64,000 nt of DNA from Paenibacillus profundus (GCF_021369635.1 NZ_JAJNBZ010000023.1:35489-99488); one strand, 5' to 3'; shown: positions 7,936 through 17,866, numbered from the stretch's first letter. Translations and numbers: made by a program. The notes: generated from the sequence alone by a model not told the origin.

Positions 7936-10900
7936 ATGAAACAGAAAGTATGGACGAGACTGGCCGCTGCTTTGCTGGCGGTAACCGTTGCTGCGGGAAG
8001 CCCAGCAGGCTTCGCCGCGGCCATGCCTGTCGGTACGGCGGAAGAGCCGCACGGATTTATCCAATCGGAGAGCGGCAGCATATGGTCAATGACGGAAGAC
8101 GAGCGGCTAGGCTCGCCGCTAGGAGCCGTAGGGGAGTTGCCTTCCGCAGATTCGGCAGAGGCTGGCATGGAGGAACCGAAGCCGGCTCAGGCGCTTAAGA
8201 GCGAAGCGAGGCAGGATGTCCAGTCGACGTACAGCATGGCGCATTTGAACTCGTTGTCGAATGAAGAACTTACGGATCTGCTCGCGGGCATCGAATGGCG
8301 GACGATTCCTGAGCTGTTCAAATATAACGAGGATACCCGCCGGTTTTATGCGGACGGGGACCGCTTTCAGGCCATCGTGGACCGGTTGGAGGAGAGTGGC
8401 AGACGGTTCACGGCGGAGGACGATCAAGGCATTCCTACGTTGGTGGAGGTGCTCCGTTCCGGCTACTATTTGGGGTATTACAACGAGAAACTCGGACATA
8501 TCGATGAGGCAGCGTACCGGGAAAAAGTACTGCCCGCTGTGAAGGCAATTATGGAAAACCCAGCCTTTGCTTGGGGGACGCCGGTGCAGAACGAGGTCAT
8601 CGGAGCGACGGGCAAGCTGATATCCAACACTACGGTCGAACGGGATACCGTTAACCGCTTGGCGGGCGTCCTGGCAGCGTACGTCGACCGGACGGATGCG
8701 TACGACGGCGATCGTTCGGCGGGAGAGGCATTCTACAGCCTCATTCAAGGAGTCGGCTATGTGCTCATGTGGCGTATGGACGATCCTGTCCAGGAAGCTG
8801 CGTTCAAAGGGGGCATCGACGCTTATCTGGAGCAGCTGTTCCGGATGGTGAAGCAGGGGCCGAGGTCGGCGGACAAGCTGTGGCTGACGAACAACGCGAT
8901 ATACTATACGGGTTCGCTCGGGCATTATTACAGCGACCCGTTGCAGGCGAACCGGGTGCTGACGGAAATTATGCAGACGGAGCCGGCGCTTGGCGAGGTG
9001 TATTTCGTGGCGGCCGACCAAATTGAGCGACACTTCGCGGGGATGGATGCCAACGGAAGCCTGGTGGATATGACCGTGTTGAAGCAGCAGGGAAAGGAGC
9101 GCTATCTTCCGCAGCGGACCGAGTTCGATGATGGCCGGTTCATATTCCAGACGGGCGACAAGTTGAGCGAGGAGCAGATTCAGCGTTTATATTGGGCCGC
9201 GAAAGAAGTTCAAGCCCAATTCCACCGCGTCATCGGCAGCGATAAGGCGCTGGAGCCGGGCAATGCGGACGACGTGCTGACAGTTGTCATTTACAACAAT
9301 CCGGACGAGTACCGGATGAACCGCTATTTATACGGATACGAGACTGAAAATGGCGGCATCTACATTGAAGGCGACGGGACGTTCTTCACGTATGACCGGA
9401 CGATCGAGCAGAGCATTTACAGTCTGGAGGAACTGTTCCGGCACGAATTTACCCATTATCTGCAGGGGCGGTACGTGGTGCCGGGCATGTGGGGCCGGGG
9501 ACCGCTCTATGACGGGGGGCGCATGCAGTGGTTCGACGAAGGCGGAGCCGAATTCTTCGCGGGCGCCACGCGGACGGAAGGGATTCAGCCCCGCAAGTCG
9601 GTCGTGGGCAATCTGAGGCACGACGGGCCGGAGCAGCGTTTCTCCGTGTCGGATACGGTGAATGCACAGTACGGCACGTGGAAGTTTTACGATTATTCGT
9701 TTGCCTTGTACGACCATCTGTACCGGCACGACTTTGCGGCGCTTGACCGGATTCACGATGCCATCCAGTTCAATGATGCGGGGGCCTATGAAGGGCATCT
9801 TGCGGCAATGAGCGGCGATGCGGGATTGAATCAATTGTACCAACGCTCCATCGAGGAGCAGGCCGCCCAGTATGACAGCTTGACGGTGCCGCTCGTATCC
9901 GACGATTATATGCGGACACCTGAGCCTAAGCCGGTGCGGGACATTTACGGAGAGATTGCGGCCATCGCGGGATTGAGCAACGTGAGCACGCAGGAACGGG
10001 AGTCCCGTTTCTTCCAGACGTTCGAGCTTCGCGGCACGTACACCGGCGGGGCTGCGGCAGGGGAAACGCAGGATTGGCAGATGATGAACGGTCTTGCCGA
10101 CGAATTCCTGAAAACACTAACGGCTCGTTCGTGGGACGGGTATAAGACTGTGACTGCTTATTTTACTAATTACCGTATGGACGGGGAAGGGCGATTCGTC
10201 TACGATCTCGTGTTCCACGGCAAGCTGCCTGCCGACAGGGATAGCGTAGAGAACCCGGATGGAGACGGTAACGGCGGCGACGGGGGGGACCCGGACGGCG
10301 GCCATGACGGTAATGGACAACCGAACGTAGATCGGGAGCCGAACGATACCTGGGAACAGGCCGTCCGCTTGACTGCGGGCAAATCCGTATCCGGTAAGCT
10401 TGAAGACACGGATCGGGTCGATATCTACCGCTTTGATGTCGAGAAGGCGGGAGATTGGATGTTAGAGTTGGAGACCGCACAGGCGCAAGGGGCGGCTTGG
10501 GTGCTCTACCACGAGTCTGACTTGACCAACTATGTCGCTTACCCGAGCCGCGTGGCCGGCGCGAGTGTGGCCGGTTCTGTTGCGGCCCTGCCGGGCACCT
10601 ATTACGTGTATGTATATGCAACGGCGCTGGGAGAGCAGCCATACCGCATGCTCGTCCAGCCGGGAACGCTGCCTGAGCAGCAACCGGAACCGGAGAATCC
10701 TCTGTTCGAAGAGTCAGAGCCGAACGATTCGCCTGATACGGCCAATGGGCCGATTCCAACGGGCCGGACGGTCATCGGAGCTCTCGAAGGGGATGACGAT
10801 AAGGATGTGTTTGTGGTGGACGTGGATAAGCCGTCGGCGCTTCGCATTGAGCTGGAGAAGCGGCTTGGCGAAAGCGTCAACTGGATGCTGTTCCGGGAAG

Positions 10901-11046
10901 GCGATACAGACCGTCCTGTCGCATATCCGATCGAATTGGATGACAAGCGGATGAGCGCCGGTTATGAAGCGGAACCGGGCCGATACTATGTATTCGTGTA
11001 CAAGTATGCCGATGAGGATGTTCATTACACTTTGCAAATCCGTTAA
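7936..11046 (+). CDS. Secreted collagenase-type metalloprotease (M9) with two PPC domains
   Basis: Predicted extracellular zinc protease of about 1036 residues. It starts with a signal peptide (MKQKVWTRLAAALLAV, then an AGFAAA-type cleavage region). The ATG at 7936 has AAGGGGG 11 nt upstream and is preferred over an ATG at 7906. Residues ~100-370 resemble the helical activator domain of clostridial collagenases (SLSNEELTDLLAGIEW). The zinc site HEFTH lies near residue 503, with the downstream glutamate in WFDEGGAEFFAG. A PKD-like stretch and an Asp/Gly linker follow, then two pre-peptidase C-terminal domains starting with EPNDTWEQ (~800) and EPNDSPDT (~928); in ColG/ColH such domains bind collagen. 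Monocistronic, with a terminator 10 nt after the stop. Confidence 0.9.
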   Translation: MKQKVWTRLAAALLAVTVAAGSPAGFAAAMPVGTAEEPHGFIQSESGSIWSMTEDERLGSPLGAVGELPSADSAEAGMEEPKPAQALKSEARQDVQSTYSMAHLNSLSNEELTDLLAGIEWRTIPELFKYNEDTRRFYADGDRFQAIVDRLEESGRRFTAEDDQGIPTLVEVLRSGYYLGYYNEKLGHIDEAAYREKVLPAVKAIMENPAFAWGTPVQNEVIGATGKLISNTTVERDTVNRLAGVLAAYVDRTDAYDGDRSAGEAFYSLIQGVGYVLMWRMDDPVQEAAFKGGIDAYLEQLFRMVKQGPRSADKLWLTNNAIYYTGSLGHYYSDPLQANRVLTEIMQTEPALGEVYFVAADQIERHFAGMDANGSLVDMTVLKQQGKERYLPQRTEFDDGRFIFQTGDKLSEEQIQRLYWAAKEVQAQFHRVIGSDKALEPGNADDVLTVVIYNNPDEYRMNRYLYGYETENGGIYIEGDGTFFTYDRTIEQSIYSLEELFRHEFTHYLQGRYVVPGMWGRGPLYDGGRMQWFDEGGAEFFAGATRTEGIQPRKSVVGNLRHDGPEQRFSVSDTVNAQYGTWKFYDYSFALYDHLYRHDFAALDRIHDAIQFNDAGAYEGHLAAMSGDAGLNQLYQRSIEEQAAQYDSLTVPLVSDDYMRTPEPKPVRDIYGEIAAIAGLSNVSTQERESRFFQTFELRGTYTGGAAAGETQDWQMMNGLADEFLKTLTARSWDGYKTVTAYFTNYRMDGEGRFVYDLVFHGKLPADRDSVENPDGDGNGGDGGDPDGGHDGNGQPNVDREPNDTWEQAVRLTAGKSVSGKLEDTDRVDIYRFDVEKAGDWMLELETAQAQGAAWVLYHESDLTNYVAYPSRVAGASVAGSVAALPGTYYVYVYATALGEQPYRMLVQPGTLPEQQPEPENPLFEESEPNDSPDTANGPIPTGRTVIGALEGDDDKDVFVVDVDKPSALRIELEKRLGESVNWMLFREGDTDRPVAYPIELDDKRMSAGYEAEPGRYYVFVYKYADEDVHYTLQIR

Positions 11047-11056
11047 CAAGAGTCAG

Positions 11057-11098
11057 CCTCCCGTACCACGGTTCAACCGTGGGCGGGAGGTTTTTTTG
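11057..11098 (+). terminator. Terminator of the collagenase gene
   Basis: CCTCCCG-TA-CCACGG and CCGTGG-G-CGGGAGG form a long stem with loop TTCAA, followed by T7. Confidence 0.95.
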
Positions 11099-11291
11099 AT
11101 TGGGAGAGAGGGCGTGTCTATCGCTTGGTGAAGAAGTTCACTAATTAAAAGACAATTAAGCAAGAACGGCCGGGCGAATGTCGAACGGCCATAATGAATA
11201 AATGACGCGCCTGACTCGAAGGGAGATTGATGCAAAGGGCTCTAACATGATTGTCTGAAATATTCATCCCTGTATTTCCAGAACCCTCTTC

Positions 11292-11320
11292 GTATATCTG
11301 TTTCTGTGCCCCCATATACT
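11292..11320 (+). promoter_or_regulatory. Possible sigma-E promoter of ytxC
   Basis: GTATATC (11292-11298) and CATATACT (11313-11320) are separated by 14 nt. They approach the sigma-E boxes (-35 with ATAT, -10 CATACANT, one mismatch). Inference from motif and from the sporulation-linked gene it precedes. Confidence 0.35.
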
Positions 11321-11347
11321 GAATAAGGAACAGAAAGGAGTGAGTTC

Positions 11348-12268
11348 ATGGAACTGTTCACGATATCGTTACCACATGCATCGCAGGACGACATGGCAGC
11401 TTTGACGGGCTTACTGCAGCAAGAGCTGAGCGATTTACATAAACAGCCGAATGGCGTGGAGTTCGATCAATCGATCACCGAACAGATGGCTTTGATTACT
11501 TGCCGCGGTCTCATGCCCGGATTTCAGCTTGCCAGACAAGGACAAGACGTGTGGAATAAAGCCGCACGGGCACTTGCCGAATATATTTTGTCCATGAAGG
11601 AAAAATCGCTCATCCGTTCCTTTATTACAAAAGAATCTCACTATGACGAGGGCGAACAAAGCAAAATAGAGGAATATTGCCTGCAGTTGCTTAATGGGGT
11701 GGACGAAATCGGGGCTACGGAGGCGCGCCGCCGCCGCAAAGGCAAAGTGATGCGCGTACTGCGCCGTTATTTAGAGGAGCATACGGAATTGAACCTGGAG
11801 GGGTTTATCCGGTTCCGCTTAGTGAAGTATATAAATGAATTGCGCGAAGTCGTTGATTACGCGATTGACGAATATGTGCTTGAACGCCAGTATCAAGAGT
11901 TTATCGGATTGTTGAAATATTTCGTGTTCATTCAAGAGACGAAAATACCGCTTGCTCATTTGATGCATAAGGGTGGACATGAGTTTACGCTTCTCAATGA
12001 GCAAATGCAGCCGCTGGAGCCAAACCACGTTGTTGACGGCATGATTGTAGAAATGTTGGATTACGATATGGAAATGGAAGATATGATCGTAAGCACACTC
12101 ATTAACGTGTCTCCGCAAAATATTATTATTCATACGCAAGAACCGGATTCCCAAGTAATTAAGACCATTCAGCAGATCTTTGAGTCACGTGTGCAGGTAT
12201 GCATTTACTGCAGTTCTTGCCAACCGCTTGCAAGCGAACCGTTGCAAACGCAGGACAGCTACACTTGA
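11348..12268 (+). CDS. ytxC: YtxC-like sporulation protein
   Basis: A 306-residue protein with a central RRRRKGKVMRVLRRYL segment and the acidic C-terminal DYDMEMEDMIVSTLINVSPQ block typical of YtxC, which lies directly upstream of thrS in Bacillus species. That synteny holds here. Its biochemical role is unknown; it is annotated as a sporulation protein. No signal peptide or membrane segment is visible. The ATG follows AGAAAGGAGTGAGTTC. A cysteine pair near the C-terminus (CIYCSSC) is a possible metal site, which I have not seen described. Confidence 0.85.
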   Translation: MELFTISLPHASQDDMAALTGLLQQELSDLHKQPNGVEFDQSITEQMALITCRGLMPGFQLARQGQDVWNKAARALAEYILSMKEKSLIRSFITKESHYDEGEQSKIEEYCLQLLNGVDEIGATEARRRRKGKVMRVLRRYLEEHTELNLEGFIRFRLVKYINELREVVDYAIDEYVLERQYQEFIGLLKYFVFIQETKIPLAHLMHKGGHEFTLLNEQMQPLEPNHVVDGMIVEMLDYDMEMEDMIVSTLINVSPQNIIIHTQEPDSQVIKTIQQIFESRVQVCIYCSSCQPLASEPLQTQDSYT

Positions 12269-12302
12269 ATCCGTCTCATGCAGAAGGTGATTTCCGTCTG
12301 GT

Positions 12303-12343
12303 TCGGACAAATGTCCGAAGCAGCGGTAACCGCCTTTTTTATT
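12303..12343 (+). terminator. Probable terminator after ytxC
   Basis: Two small stems (TTCGGACA/TGTCCGAA and GCGGT/ACCGC) lie in tandem, the second followed by T6. Confidence 0.55.
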
Positions 12344-12358
12344 TGACTGCATTGACTC

Positions 12359-12387
12359 TTGACCACCAGTGAAAGATCGCATATAAT
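12359..12387 (+). promoter_or_regulatory. Promoter of the thrS T-box transcript
   Basis: TTGACC (12359-12364) and TATAAT (12382-12387) with a 17-nt spacer, just upstream of the T-box leader. Confidence 0.75.
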
Positions 12388-12424
12388 ATGCCATATTGAA
12401 ATAACAGTTGCATAACGTCATGCG

Positions 12425-12752
12425 ATGACGAAGATATGAATGACGGATGGAACCGCGCAGAGAGAGAGACCGAGGCTGCAAGTCTCTTCGGAGTACGCCG
12501 TACATTTACCCCTTTGGAGCATTGAATGGGAACTCGTTGGCCGTTCTGTACCTTTTTGTACGGAGACCAGAGATAGTATCATTCGACGTGTCATTCCCGT
12601 TACCGAATGCTCAAGGATTGCTCTAGCCCTGTCGACATGCAGATGTTGAATCGTGTGCGGAAGCAGCAAGGCAGTCGAATGAGGGTGGAACCACGAGTTG
12701 CTATGATTATGAACGCTCGTCCCTTTTATAGGGATGGGTGTTTTTTTATTTT
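12425..12752 (+). promoter_or_regulatory. T-box riboswitch, threonyl-tRNA responsive
   Basis: The T-box core AGGGTGGAACCACG is at 12682-12695, and the leader terminator (CGTCCCTTTTATAGGGATG with a T-run) ends near 12751. Stem I begins around GACGAAGATATGAATGACGG. The probable specifier codon is ACC at 12508-12510, in TTTACCCCTTTGGAGC, which codes for threonine and fits thrS downstream. Uncharged tRNA-Thr pairs here and stabilises the antiterminator. Confidence 0.92.
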
Positions 12753-12801
12753 TATAGAGGTTGAACACACACTTCTATCGACAAACAAGGAGGAACAGCA
12801 C

Positions 12802-14766
12802 ATGTCTATGGTTAACGTAACATTGCCGGATGGTGCCGTGCGTGAGTACGAGCAAGGAAGCACCATTGAAGATGTGGCCGGCTCAATCAGCAGCGGTCTG
12901 AAGAAAAATGCATTGGCTGGGAAAATCGATGGGAAAGTGGTCGATTTATATACGCCGATTGAACAGGATGCAAAGGTCGAAATCGTGACGGCAGATTCTG
13001 CTGACGGTCTGGAAGTGATGCGTCATAGTACGGCTCACTTGATGGCGCAAGCGATCAAACGTTTATATAAAGATGCGAACGTCAAGCTCGGAATTGGTCC
13101 GGTCATCGAGGATGGCTTCTATTACGACATCGATATGGATATATCGCTTACACCTGAGGATTTGCCTAAGATTGAAAAAGAAATGGAACGGATCGTATCG
13201 GAAAATTTGCCGATTCGCCGTCGTGTCGTATCGCGTGAAGAAGCGCTCCGCATCTACAATGAAATCGGCGATGAATTGAAAGTGGACCTTATTTCTGACT
13301 TGCCGGAAGATTCGGTCATTACGATTTATGATCAAGGCGAATTTTTCGATCTATGCCGTGGGCCGCACTTGCCTTCCACTGGCAAGATTAAAGTGTTCAA
13401 GCTGCTGAGCTTGGCGGGCGCATACTGGCGCGGCAACTCCGACAACAAAATGCTGCAGCGCATTTACGGTACGGCTTTCGTGAAGAAGGCGCAGCTTGAT
13501 GAATACCTGCATTATCTGGAAGAAGCCAAGAAGCGCGACCACCGCAAGCTTGGCAAGGAATTGAAAATCTTCACGTTCTCCCGTGAAGTCGGACAGGGCT
13601 TGCCGCTCTGGCTGCCTAACGGCGCAACGCTGCGCCGGACAATGGAGCGTTATATCGTGGATCTGGAAGAACGCCTCGGCTACAGCCACGTCTACACGCC
13701 AGTATTGGCGAATGTCGATCTGTATAAGACGTCGGGGCACTGGGATCATTACCAAGAGGACATGTTCCCTGTAATGACACTCGACAATGAAGAGCTCGTG
13801 CTCCGTCCGATGAACTGTCCGCACCATATGATGGTGTATAAGAGCGATATGCGCAGCTATCGCGAACTGCCGATTCGTATCGCAGAGCTGGGCACCATGC
13901 ATCGCTACGAAATGTCAGGGGCGCTGACAGGCTTGCACCGCGTTCGGGCTATGACGCTGAACGACGCGCACATCTTCTGTCGTCCCGATCAGATCAAGGA
14001 AGAGTTCGCCCGCGTTATTAACTTGATTCGCCGCGTATATGAGGACTTCGGCATTAAGGAATACCGGTTCCGTTTATCTTATCGCGATCCGCAAGATACT
14101 GAGAAATATTTTCCGGATGATGCGATGTGGGAAATGTCGCAGCGCATGCTGCGTGAAGTCGTGGAAGAGCTTGGCTTGCCGTTCTTCGAAGAAGAGGGAG
14201 AAGCGGCGTTCTACGGCCCTAAGGTGGATGTGCAAATCAAGACCGCGCTCGGCAAGGAAGAGACGTTGTCGACAGCGCAGCTTGACTTCCTGCTTCCTGA
14301 GCGCTTCGAGCTGGAGTATGTAGGCGAAGACGGGCAGAAGCACCGTCCGGTCGTTATTCACCGCGGTATTATTAGCACGATGGAGCGTATGACTGCGTTC
14401 TTGCTCGAGAACTTTGCCGGCGCGCTGCCGCTCTGGCTGTCTCCGGTACATGCGAAGGTAATTCCGGTATCGCCGACTTATGAGGCGTATGCGAAGGAAG
14501 TTACGGAAACGCTGCTCGATGCAGGCATCCGCGCGGAAGCGGATCTGCGCAACGAGAAGCTCGGCTACAAAATTCGCGAAGCGCAGCTTGAGAAAATGCC
14601 GTACATGCTCGTTGTGGGTGAGAACGAGAAGAATGACGGTGCCGCATCTGTCCGCAAACGTGGAGAGGGCGATCTCGGCATGAAGCCGCTCGCGGAAGTG
14701 ATCGCGCTGCTGCAAGAGGAAATTCGTACCCGTCATGTACCGGAAGCAGCACCGAAAGAACAATAA
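12802..14766 (+). CDS. thrS: Threonyl-tRNA synthetase
   Basis: Class II synthetase that charges tRNA-Thr in the cytoplasm. The 654 residues show the full order: TGS domain (1-63), editing domain with the HSTAHLMA metal-binding histidines near 75, class II catalytic core with the zinc-binding MNCPHHMM and the motif 2 stretch [17 protein letters not shown], and a C-terminal anticodon-binding domain from about 540. The ATG at 12802 has AAGGAGG 9 nt upstream; the frame is open further upstream but that part is the T-box leader and is not translated. Confidence 0.98.
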   Translation: MSMVNVTLPDGAVREYEQGSTIEDVAGSISSGLKKNALAGKIDGKVVDLYTPIEQDAKVEIVTADSADGLEVMRHSTAHLMAQAIKRLYKDANVKLGIGPVIEDGFYYDIDMDISLTPEDLPKIEKEMERIVSENLPIRRRVVSREEALRIYNEIGDELKVDLISDLPEDSVITIYDQGEFFDLCRGPHLPSTGKIKVFKLLSLAGAYWRGNSDNKMLQRIYGTAFVKKAQLDEYLHYLEEAKKRDHRKLGKELKIFTFSREVGQGLPLWLPNGATLRRTMERYIVDLEERLGYSHVYTPVLANVDLYKTSGHWDHYQEDMFPVMTLDNEELVLRPMNCPHHMMVYKSDMRSYRELPIRIAELGTMHRYEMSGALTGLHRVRAMTLNDAHIFCRPDQIKEEFARVINLIRRVYEDFGIKEYRFRLSYRDPQDTEKYFPDDAMWEMSQRMLREVVEELGLPFFEEEGEAAFYGPKVDVQIKTALGKEETLSTAQLDFLLPERFELEYVGEDGQKHRPVVIHRGIISTMERMTAFLLENFAGALPLWLSPVHAKVIPVSPTYEAYAKEVTETLLDAGIRAEADLRNEKLGYKIREAQLEKMPYMLVVGENEKNDGAASVRKRGEGDLGMKPLAEVIALLQEEIRTRHVPEAAPKEQ

Positions 14767-14802
14767 AATGCTGCTGTAACAAAATGAAATGAAAATGAAG
14801 GA

Positions 14803-14832
14803 AGACGCCTGTCGCTGACGGGCGTCTTTGTT
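14803..14832 (+). terminator. Terminator after thrS
   Basis: GACGCC(T) pairs with (G)GGCGTC around GTCGCTGAC, followed by a T-rich stretch. Confidence 0.8.
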
Positions 14833-15032
14833 TATCCTTTCGTTCGGCTGCCGCTTCGAGGATGCGACAAGCCTTCGATAGAGGCAGGCTTCGCCATATG
14901 CGGCGGGCGGGAGGCTATCAAGTCGGCGCAATAGCCTGCCGAGCGCTGGAATGCCAGATGGCGGCAGCCATACCTGACAAAAATGTAAGGATGTCATAAG
15001 GTAAATCACGCGCTGCATGAACGTGTCTGAAC

Positions 15033-15038
15033 TATAAT
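15033..15038 (+). promoter_or_regulatory. Possible -10 box of the M1 peptidase gene
   Basis: A perfect TATAAT lies 45 nt upstream of the start codon, but the -35 region (GCGCTG) is poor, so this may need an activator or be fortuitous. Confidence 0.3.
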
Positions 15039-15082
15039 GAATGTAACATCATGAGGTGATTCTCAAATGAAGGAAGTGCATT

Positions 15083-17323
15083 ATGACAACGAAAACGAAA
15101 CGTACAGGACGCCAACTGCTGCAGACAACGATAGCGGCCGCCATGGCATTTACGATGCTTGCAGCTCCATTTACCTCTACAAACACGGCTTACGCGCAAG
15201 CAGATTCCGAAGGAAGCCCGACACAGGCTGCTTCCGCATTGACAGCGCAAACGAAGCAAGATGTAAAAACCAACATTCAATATGATATTCAAGCCAAGCT
15301 GAACACGGATGACATGACGATATCCGGGAAGCAAACGGTGAAGTACCGCAACACGTCCTCCGATAAGCTTAACGATGTCGTGTTCCGCTTGTTCGCCGAT
15401 GCGCACCGCTCGAAAGAAACGCAGCCATCGATGTTTGCCCGCAGCAACGAAGAAATTGCACAAGAAAATCCAGATAAAAAATCGGAGGATTTTCTGGGCG
15501 GCATCGATATTATTAGCGTAAAGGATGCGGCTACAGGGCGCACGCTTGCCACGAAAAACGAAAAGCAAGCGCTGACCGTTCAGCTTGAGAAGGCACTTAA
15601 CCAAGATGAGGAAGTTGCTTTGGAGTTGGAATACAAGACAAAAATTCCGTTTGGTTCGCAGCGACTGTCTTATCAAAAAGATATCATTAACGGCGCTCAT
15701 TGGTTCCCGGTCATGTCCGTCTATGACGAGAAGACGCATACTTGGAACAAGACGCCTTATAGCACGAAATTCGAGACCGATTATTACGAAGTGGCTGACT
15801 ACAATGTAAACATGAACGTGCCAGAGAAGCTCCAAGTGGTGATGCCGGGACAAATGTCGGAGCAGCCAGCTGAAGCCGGCCGCAAGGTCGTATCGACGAA
15901 GTCGGACAAGACCCGCGAGCTTGTGTTTTTCTCTAGTGAAAAATTCCATAAAGCCAGCAAGACAAAGAATGGTTTGACAGTAGAGTATGTGTACTACAAT
16001 GACAACAACGATCCGGCTAAGACGGCCGTAATCAATAAGTATATTGATCAAGCGTTCAAAGCCATCGAATTTTTCAGCGATAAATTCGGCAAATATGAAT
16101 ATCCCGAGTTCCGCATCGTGGAGTCCCACGTGGAAGGCGTAGCCGTGGAGTTCTCGCGTGTTATTCAGATGGGCCTTGTTGACGCTAATGCCGCACCAGA
16201 GAAAAAAACCGCATTTGTGCATGAAATCGCGCATCAATGGTTCCACTCCATTATCGGCAATGACTCCGAGACGGAATCGTTTTTGGATGAAGGCTTTGCG
16301 GATTTCGCCATGAGCTATTTCTTTAATGAGCAAGGCAGCAAGCTGAGCGGCTTCGATAATGTTCGGAGCGATATATATCCGCTGGACATAGCGATCAACT
16401 CCACGAACGACAACGCCGGGGAATCGCCGGATGCTTTGTTCTATAAGAGAGGCCGACTCGCCATTTACGAGCTGTACCGCACGGTCGGGCAAGAGAAGTT
16501 CGACGCGTTCATGAAGGAGTACTTCAACCGTTACGCATACCGCAACGCGACCGTTGCTGGCCTGCTGCAGACAATCGAGGACCAGTTCGGCAAGGCGGTC
16601 CGCGATCGAATGGATGACAATCTGAATAAGCCTAACTTCGAGCTCAAGCCGGAATACGGCATGACAGAGGCAGAACAAGCGGAATTTATGCGCTTAGGCA
16701 TGGTAGAGATGTATGATGGGGTCGAGCAAGGTTACCCTAATCTGTCGAAAGAAACGATGTTTAAAATAATGACCAAAGCGCTGCATGGCGAACCGCTGAC
16801 CATCGTTTACAGCAATCCGGTCAGCAAAGCGGCCAAGGAACAGCAGGAAATGCTGTTCAGCGGCATTCAAAATATGCTTAGCATGACCGGTATGAAAGCC
16901 GACATCATGTCCGAGCGGCAAGCGATTAAGAAAAACATGGAGACGACGCTGGCCAAAAGCAACGTCATCGTCATTGGCAATCCGAAGCATAATACGTTCA
17001 TTCAAGCCTTGAAGCCGGCTATTGTGGCAAAGGCCGAGCAAGCGGGCTTCCCGTGGAAAGAAGTGATGAACAAGCCTGGACTTCACGGTGCATATGGCGT
17101 CACGCATCCGTATAACAAAGACCGTATGGTCGTGCACTACTTCTGGACGGACGATCATGTCAACGAGAAAGCGGCAGCTGGCTTCTTGCCTTTGGCTGGA
17201 ATGAAAACATTGATGGTAACGAACAATTTTTATCAGTACTTTGTCCAAAAGGCAGACGGCTCTATCTATAAAGAAAAATTTGTGGACAACCCGATCTCGA
17301 AGCTTTTCCAGACGGAGGAATAA
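15083..17323 (+). CDS. Secreted M1-family zinc metallopeptidase
   Basis: Predicted exported aminopeptidase-like enzyme of 746 residues. The N-terminus is a signal peptide (KTKRTGRQLL, hydrophobic core, then TAYAQA cleavage). A beta-rich N-terminal domain precedes the gluzincin site HEIAHQWFHS near residue 380, with the third zinc ligand in LDEGFADF about 20 residues later. The exopeptidase GAMEN motif is replaced by VEGVAVEFSR, so substrate use may differ from classical aminopeptidases. The C-terminal 180 residues lack a known M1 domain signature. The ATG has AAGGAAG 7 nt upstream. Single gene with a terminator. Confidence 0.87.
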   Translation: MTTKTKRTGRQLLQTTIAAAMAFTMLAAPFTSTNTAYAQADSEGSPTQAASALTAQTKQDVKTNIQYDIQAKLNTDDMTISGKQTVKYRNTSSDKLNDVVFRLFADAHRSKETQPSMFARSNEEIAQENPDKKSEDFLGGIDIISVKDAATGRTLATKNEKQALTVQLEKALNQDEEVALELEYKTKIPFGSQRLSYQKDIINGAHWFPVMSVYDEKTHTWNKTPYSTKFETDYYEVADYNVNMNVPEKLQVVMPGQMSEQPAEAGRKVVSTKSDKTRELVFFSSEKFHKASKTKNGLTVEYVYYNDNNDPAKTAVINKYIDQAFKAIEFFSDKFGKYEYPEFRIVESHVEGVAVEFSRVIQMGLVDANAAPEKKTAFVHEIAHQWFHSIIGNDSETESFLDEGFADFAMSYFFNEQGSKLSGFDNVRSDIYPLDIAINSTNDNAGESPDALFYKRGRLAIYELYRTVGQEKFDAFMKEYFNRYAYRNATVAGLLQTIEDQFGKAVRDRMDDNLNKPNFELKPEYGMTEAEQAEFMRLGMVEMYDGVEQGYPNLSKETMFKIMTKALHGEPLTIVYSNPVSKAAKEQQEMLFSGIQNMLSMTGMKADIMSERQAIKKNMETTLAKSNVIVIGNPKHNTFIQALKPAIVAKAEQAGFPWKEVMNKPGLHGAYGVTHPYNKDRMVVHYFWTDDHVNEKAAAGFLPLAGMKTLMVTNNFYQYFVQKADGSIYKEKFVDNPISKLFQTEE

Positions 17324-17362
17324 ATTAGAATTTAAATAATGCAGCCAATATACTATACGCTA

Positions 17363-17393
17363 AAGCCGCAGGGGTGACTCCTGCGGTTTTTTC
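17363..17393 (+). terminator. Terminator after the M1 peptidase gene
   Basis: AGCCGCAGG pairs with CCTGCGG(T) around GGTGACT, followed by T6. Confidence 0.85.
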
Positions 17394-17724
17394 ATTTTCA
17401 CATCTCGAAACTACTTCTCGTGTTCACTTGTCTCTGTTTCGATCTGTCTTTTTGTCCACTCTCCCCAATGTTCAGATTGCGTAATGAATGGCTTGGGGGT
17501 ACATAAACGTCTCGTGAGGACGATGGGGAAAATGACCCTTGCTCTTAAAGGAAGGCGAGCGTTGACAAAGTACAGAGTGAGTGAGAGAAGAACAGCACCA
17601 ATCGCAATTCGAGCTTATGTCCAATTATTTCTGAATAATTGGGATAGTGGGCAAAAGAACGATTTGGCGAATTCGAAAGCGGATCCGCACGGTAATGGAG
17701 AAAGCTATAGGTTAGCAATTATAA
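17394..17724. other. Non-coding interval with a degenerate hairpin element
   Basis: No supported gene. A 99-codon frame (17484-17783) runs into the amt promoter and GlnR box and is not credible. The segment from about 17430 (TCTGTTTCGATCTGTC, then CACTCTCCCCAATGTTCAG) resembles the element at about 28700, suggesting a decayed dispersed repeat. Confidence 0.3.
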
Positions 17725-17741
17725 TGTTAGGTTTATTTACA
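17725..17741 (+). promoter_or_regulatory. GlnR/TnrA box I of amt
   Basis: TGTTA-N7-TTACA matches the GlnR/TnrA consensus TGTNAN7TNACA exactly. Its centre lies about 80 nt upstream of the predicted transcription start, a typical activator position. Confidence 0.75.
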
Positions 17742-17779
17742 TATATTGAACAATTGTATGGATTCTTTTCAATAATCCA

Positions 17780-17808
17780 TTGAATCGAGCTCATTTCACG
17801 TCTATAAT
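17780..17808 (+). promoter_or_regulatory. Promoter of amt
   Basis: TTGAAT (17780-17785) and TATAAT (17803-17808) with a 17-nt spacer. Confidence 0.7.
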
Positions 17809-17829
17809 CTCCATAAATCAGTTTATGTT

Positions 17830-17846
17830 TGTTATATTATCTAACA
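17830..17846 (+). promoter_or_regulatory. GlnR/TnrA box II of amt
   Basis: TGTTA-N7-TAACA is again a perfect match to TGTNAN7TNACA. It lies just downstream of the predicted start of transcription, a repressor position, and its centre is 105 bp from that of box I. Confidence 0.78.
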
Positions 17847-17866
17847 TGATGAGGAGTGTGGAGAAA

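Noticed and set aside
12607..12801. Upstream extension of the thrS frame
   Set aside because: This part is the T-box antiterminator/terminator region; the real start at 12802 has AAGGAGG and the typical TGS-domain beginning.
15032..16678. 548-codon open frame on the minus strand across the M1 peptidase gene
   Set aside because: Antisense shadow of a well-supported secreted peptidase; no start signal and no recognisable domain.
17484..17783. 99-codon plus-strand frame before amt
   Set aside because: It overlaps the GlnR box and promoter of amt, lacks a ribosome site and has no domain-like text.
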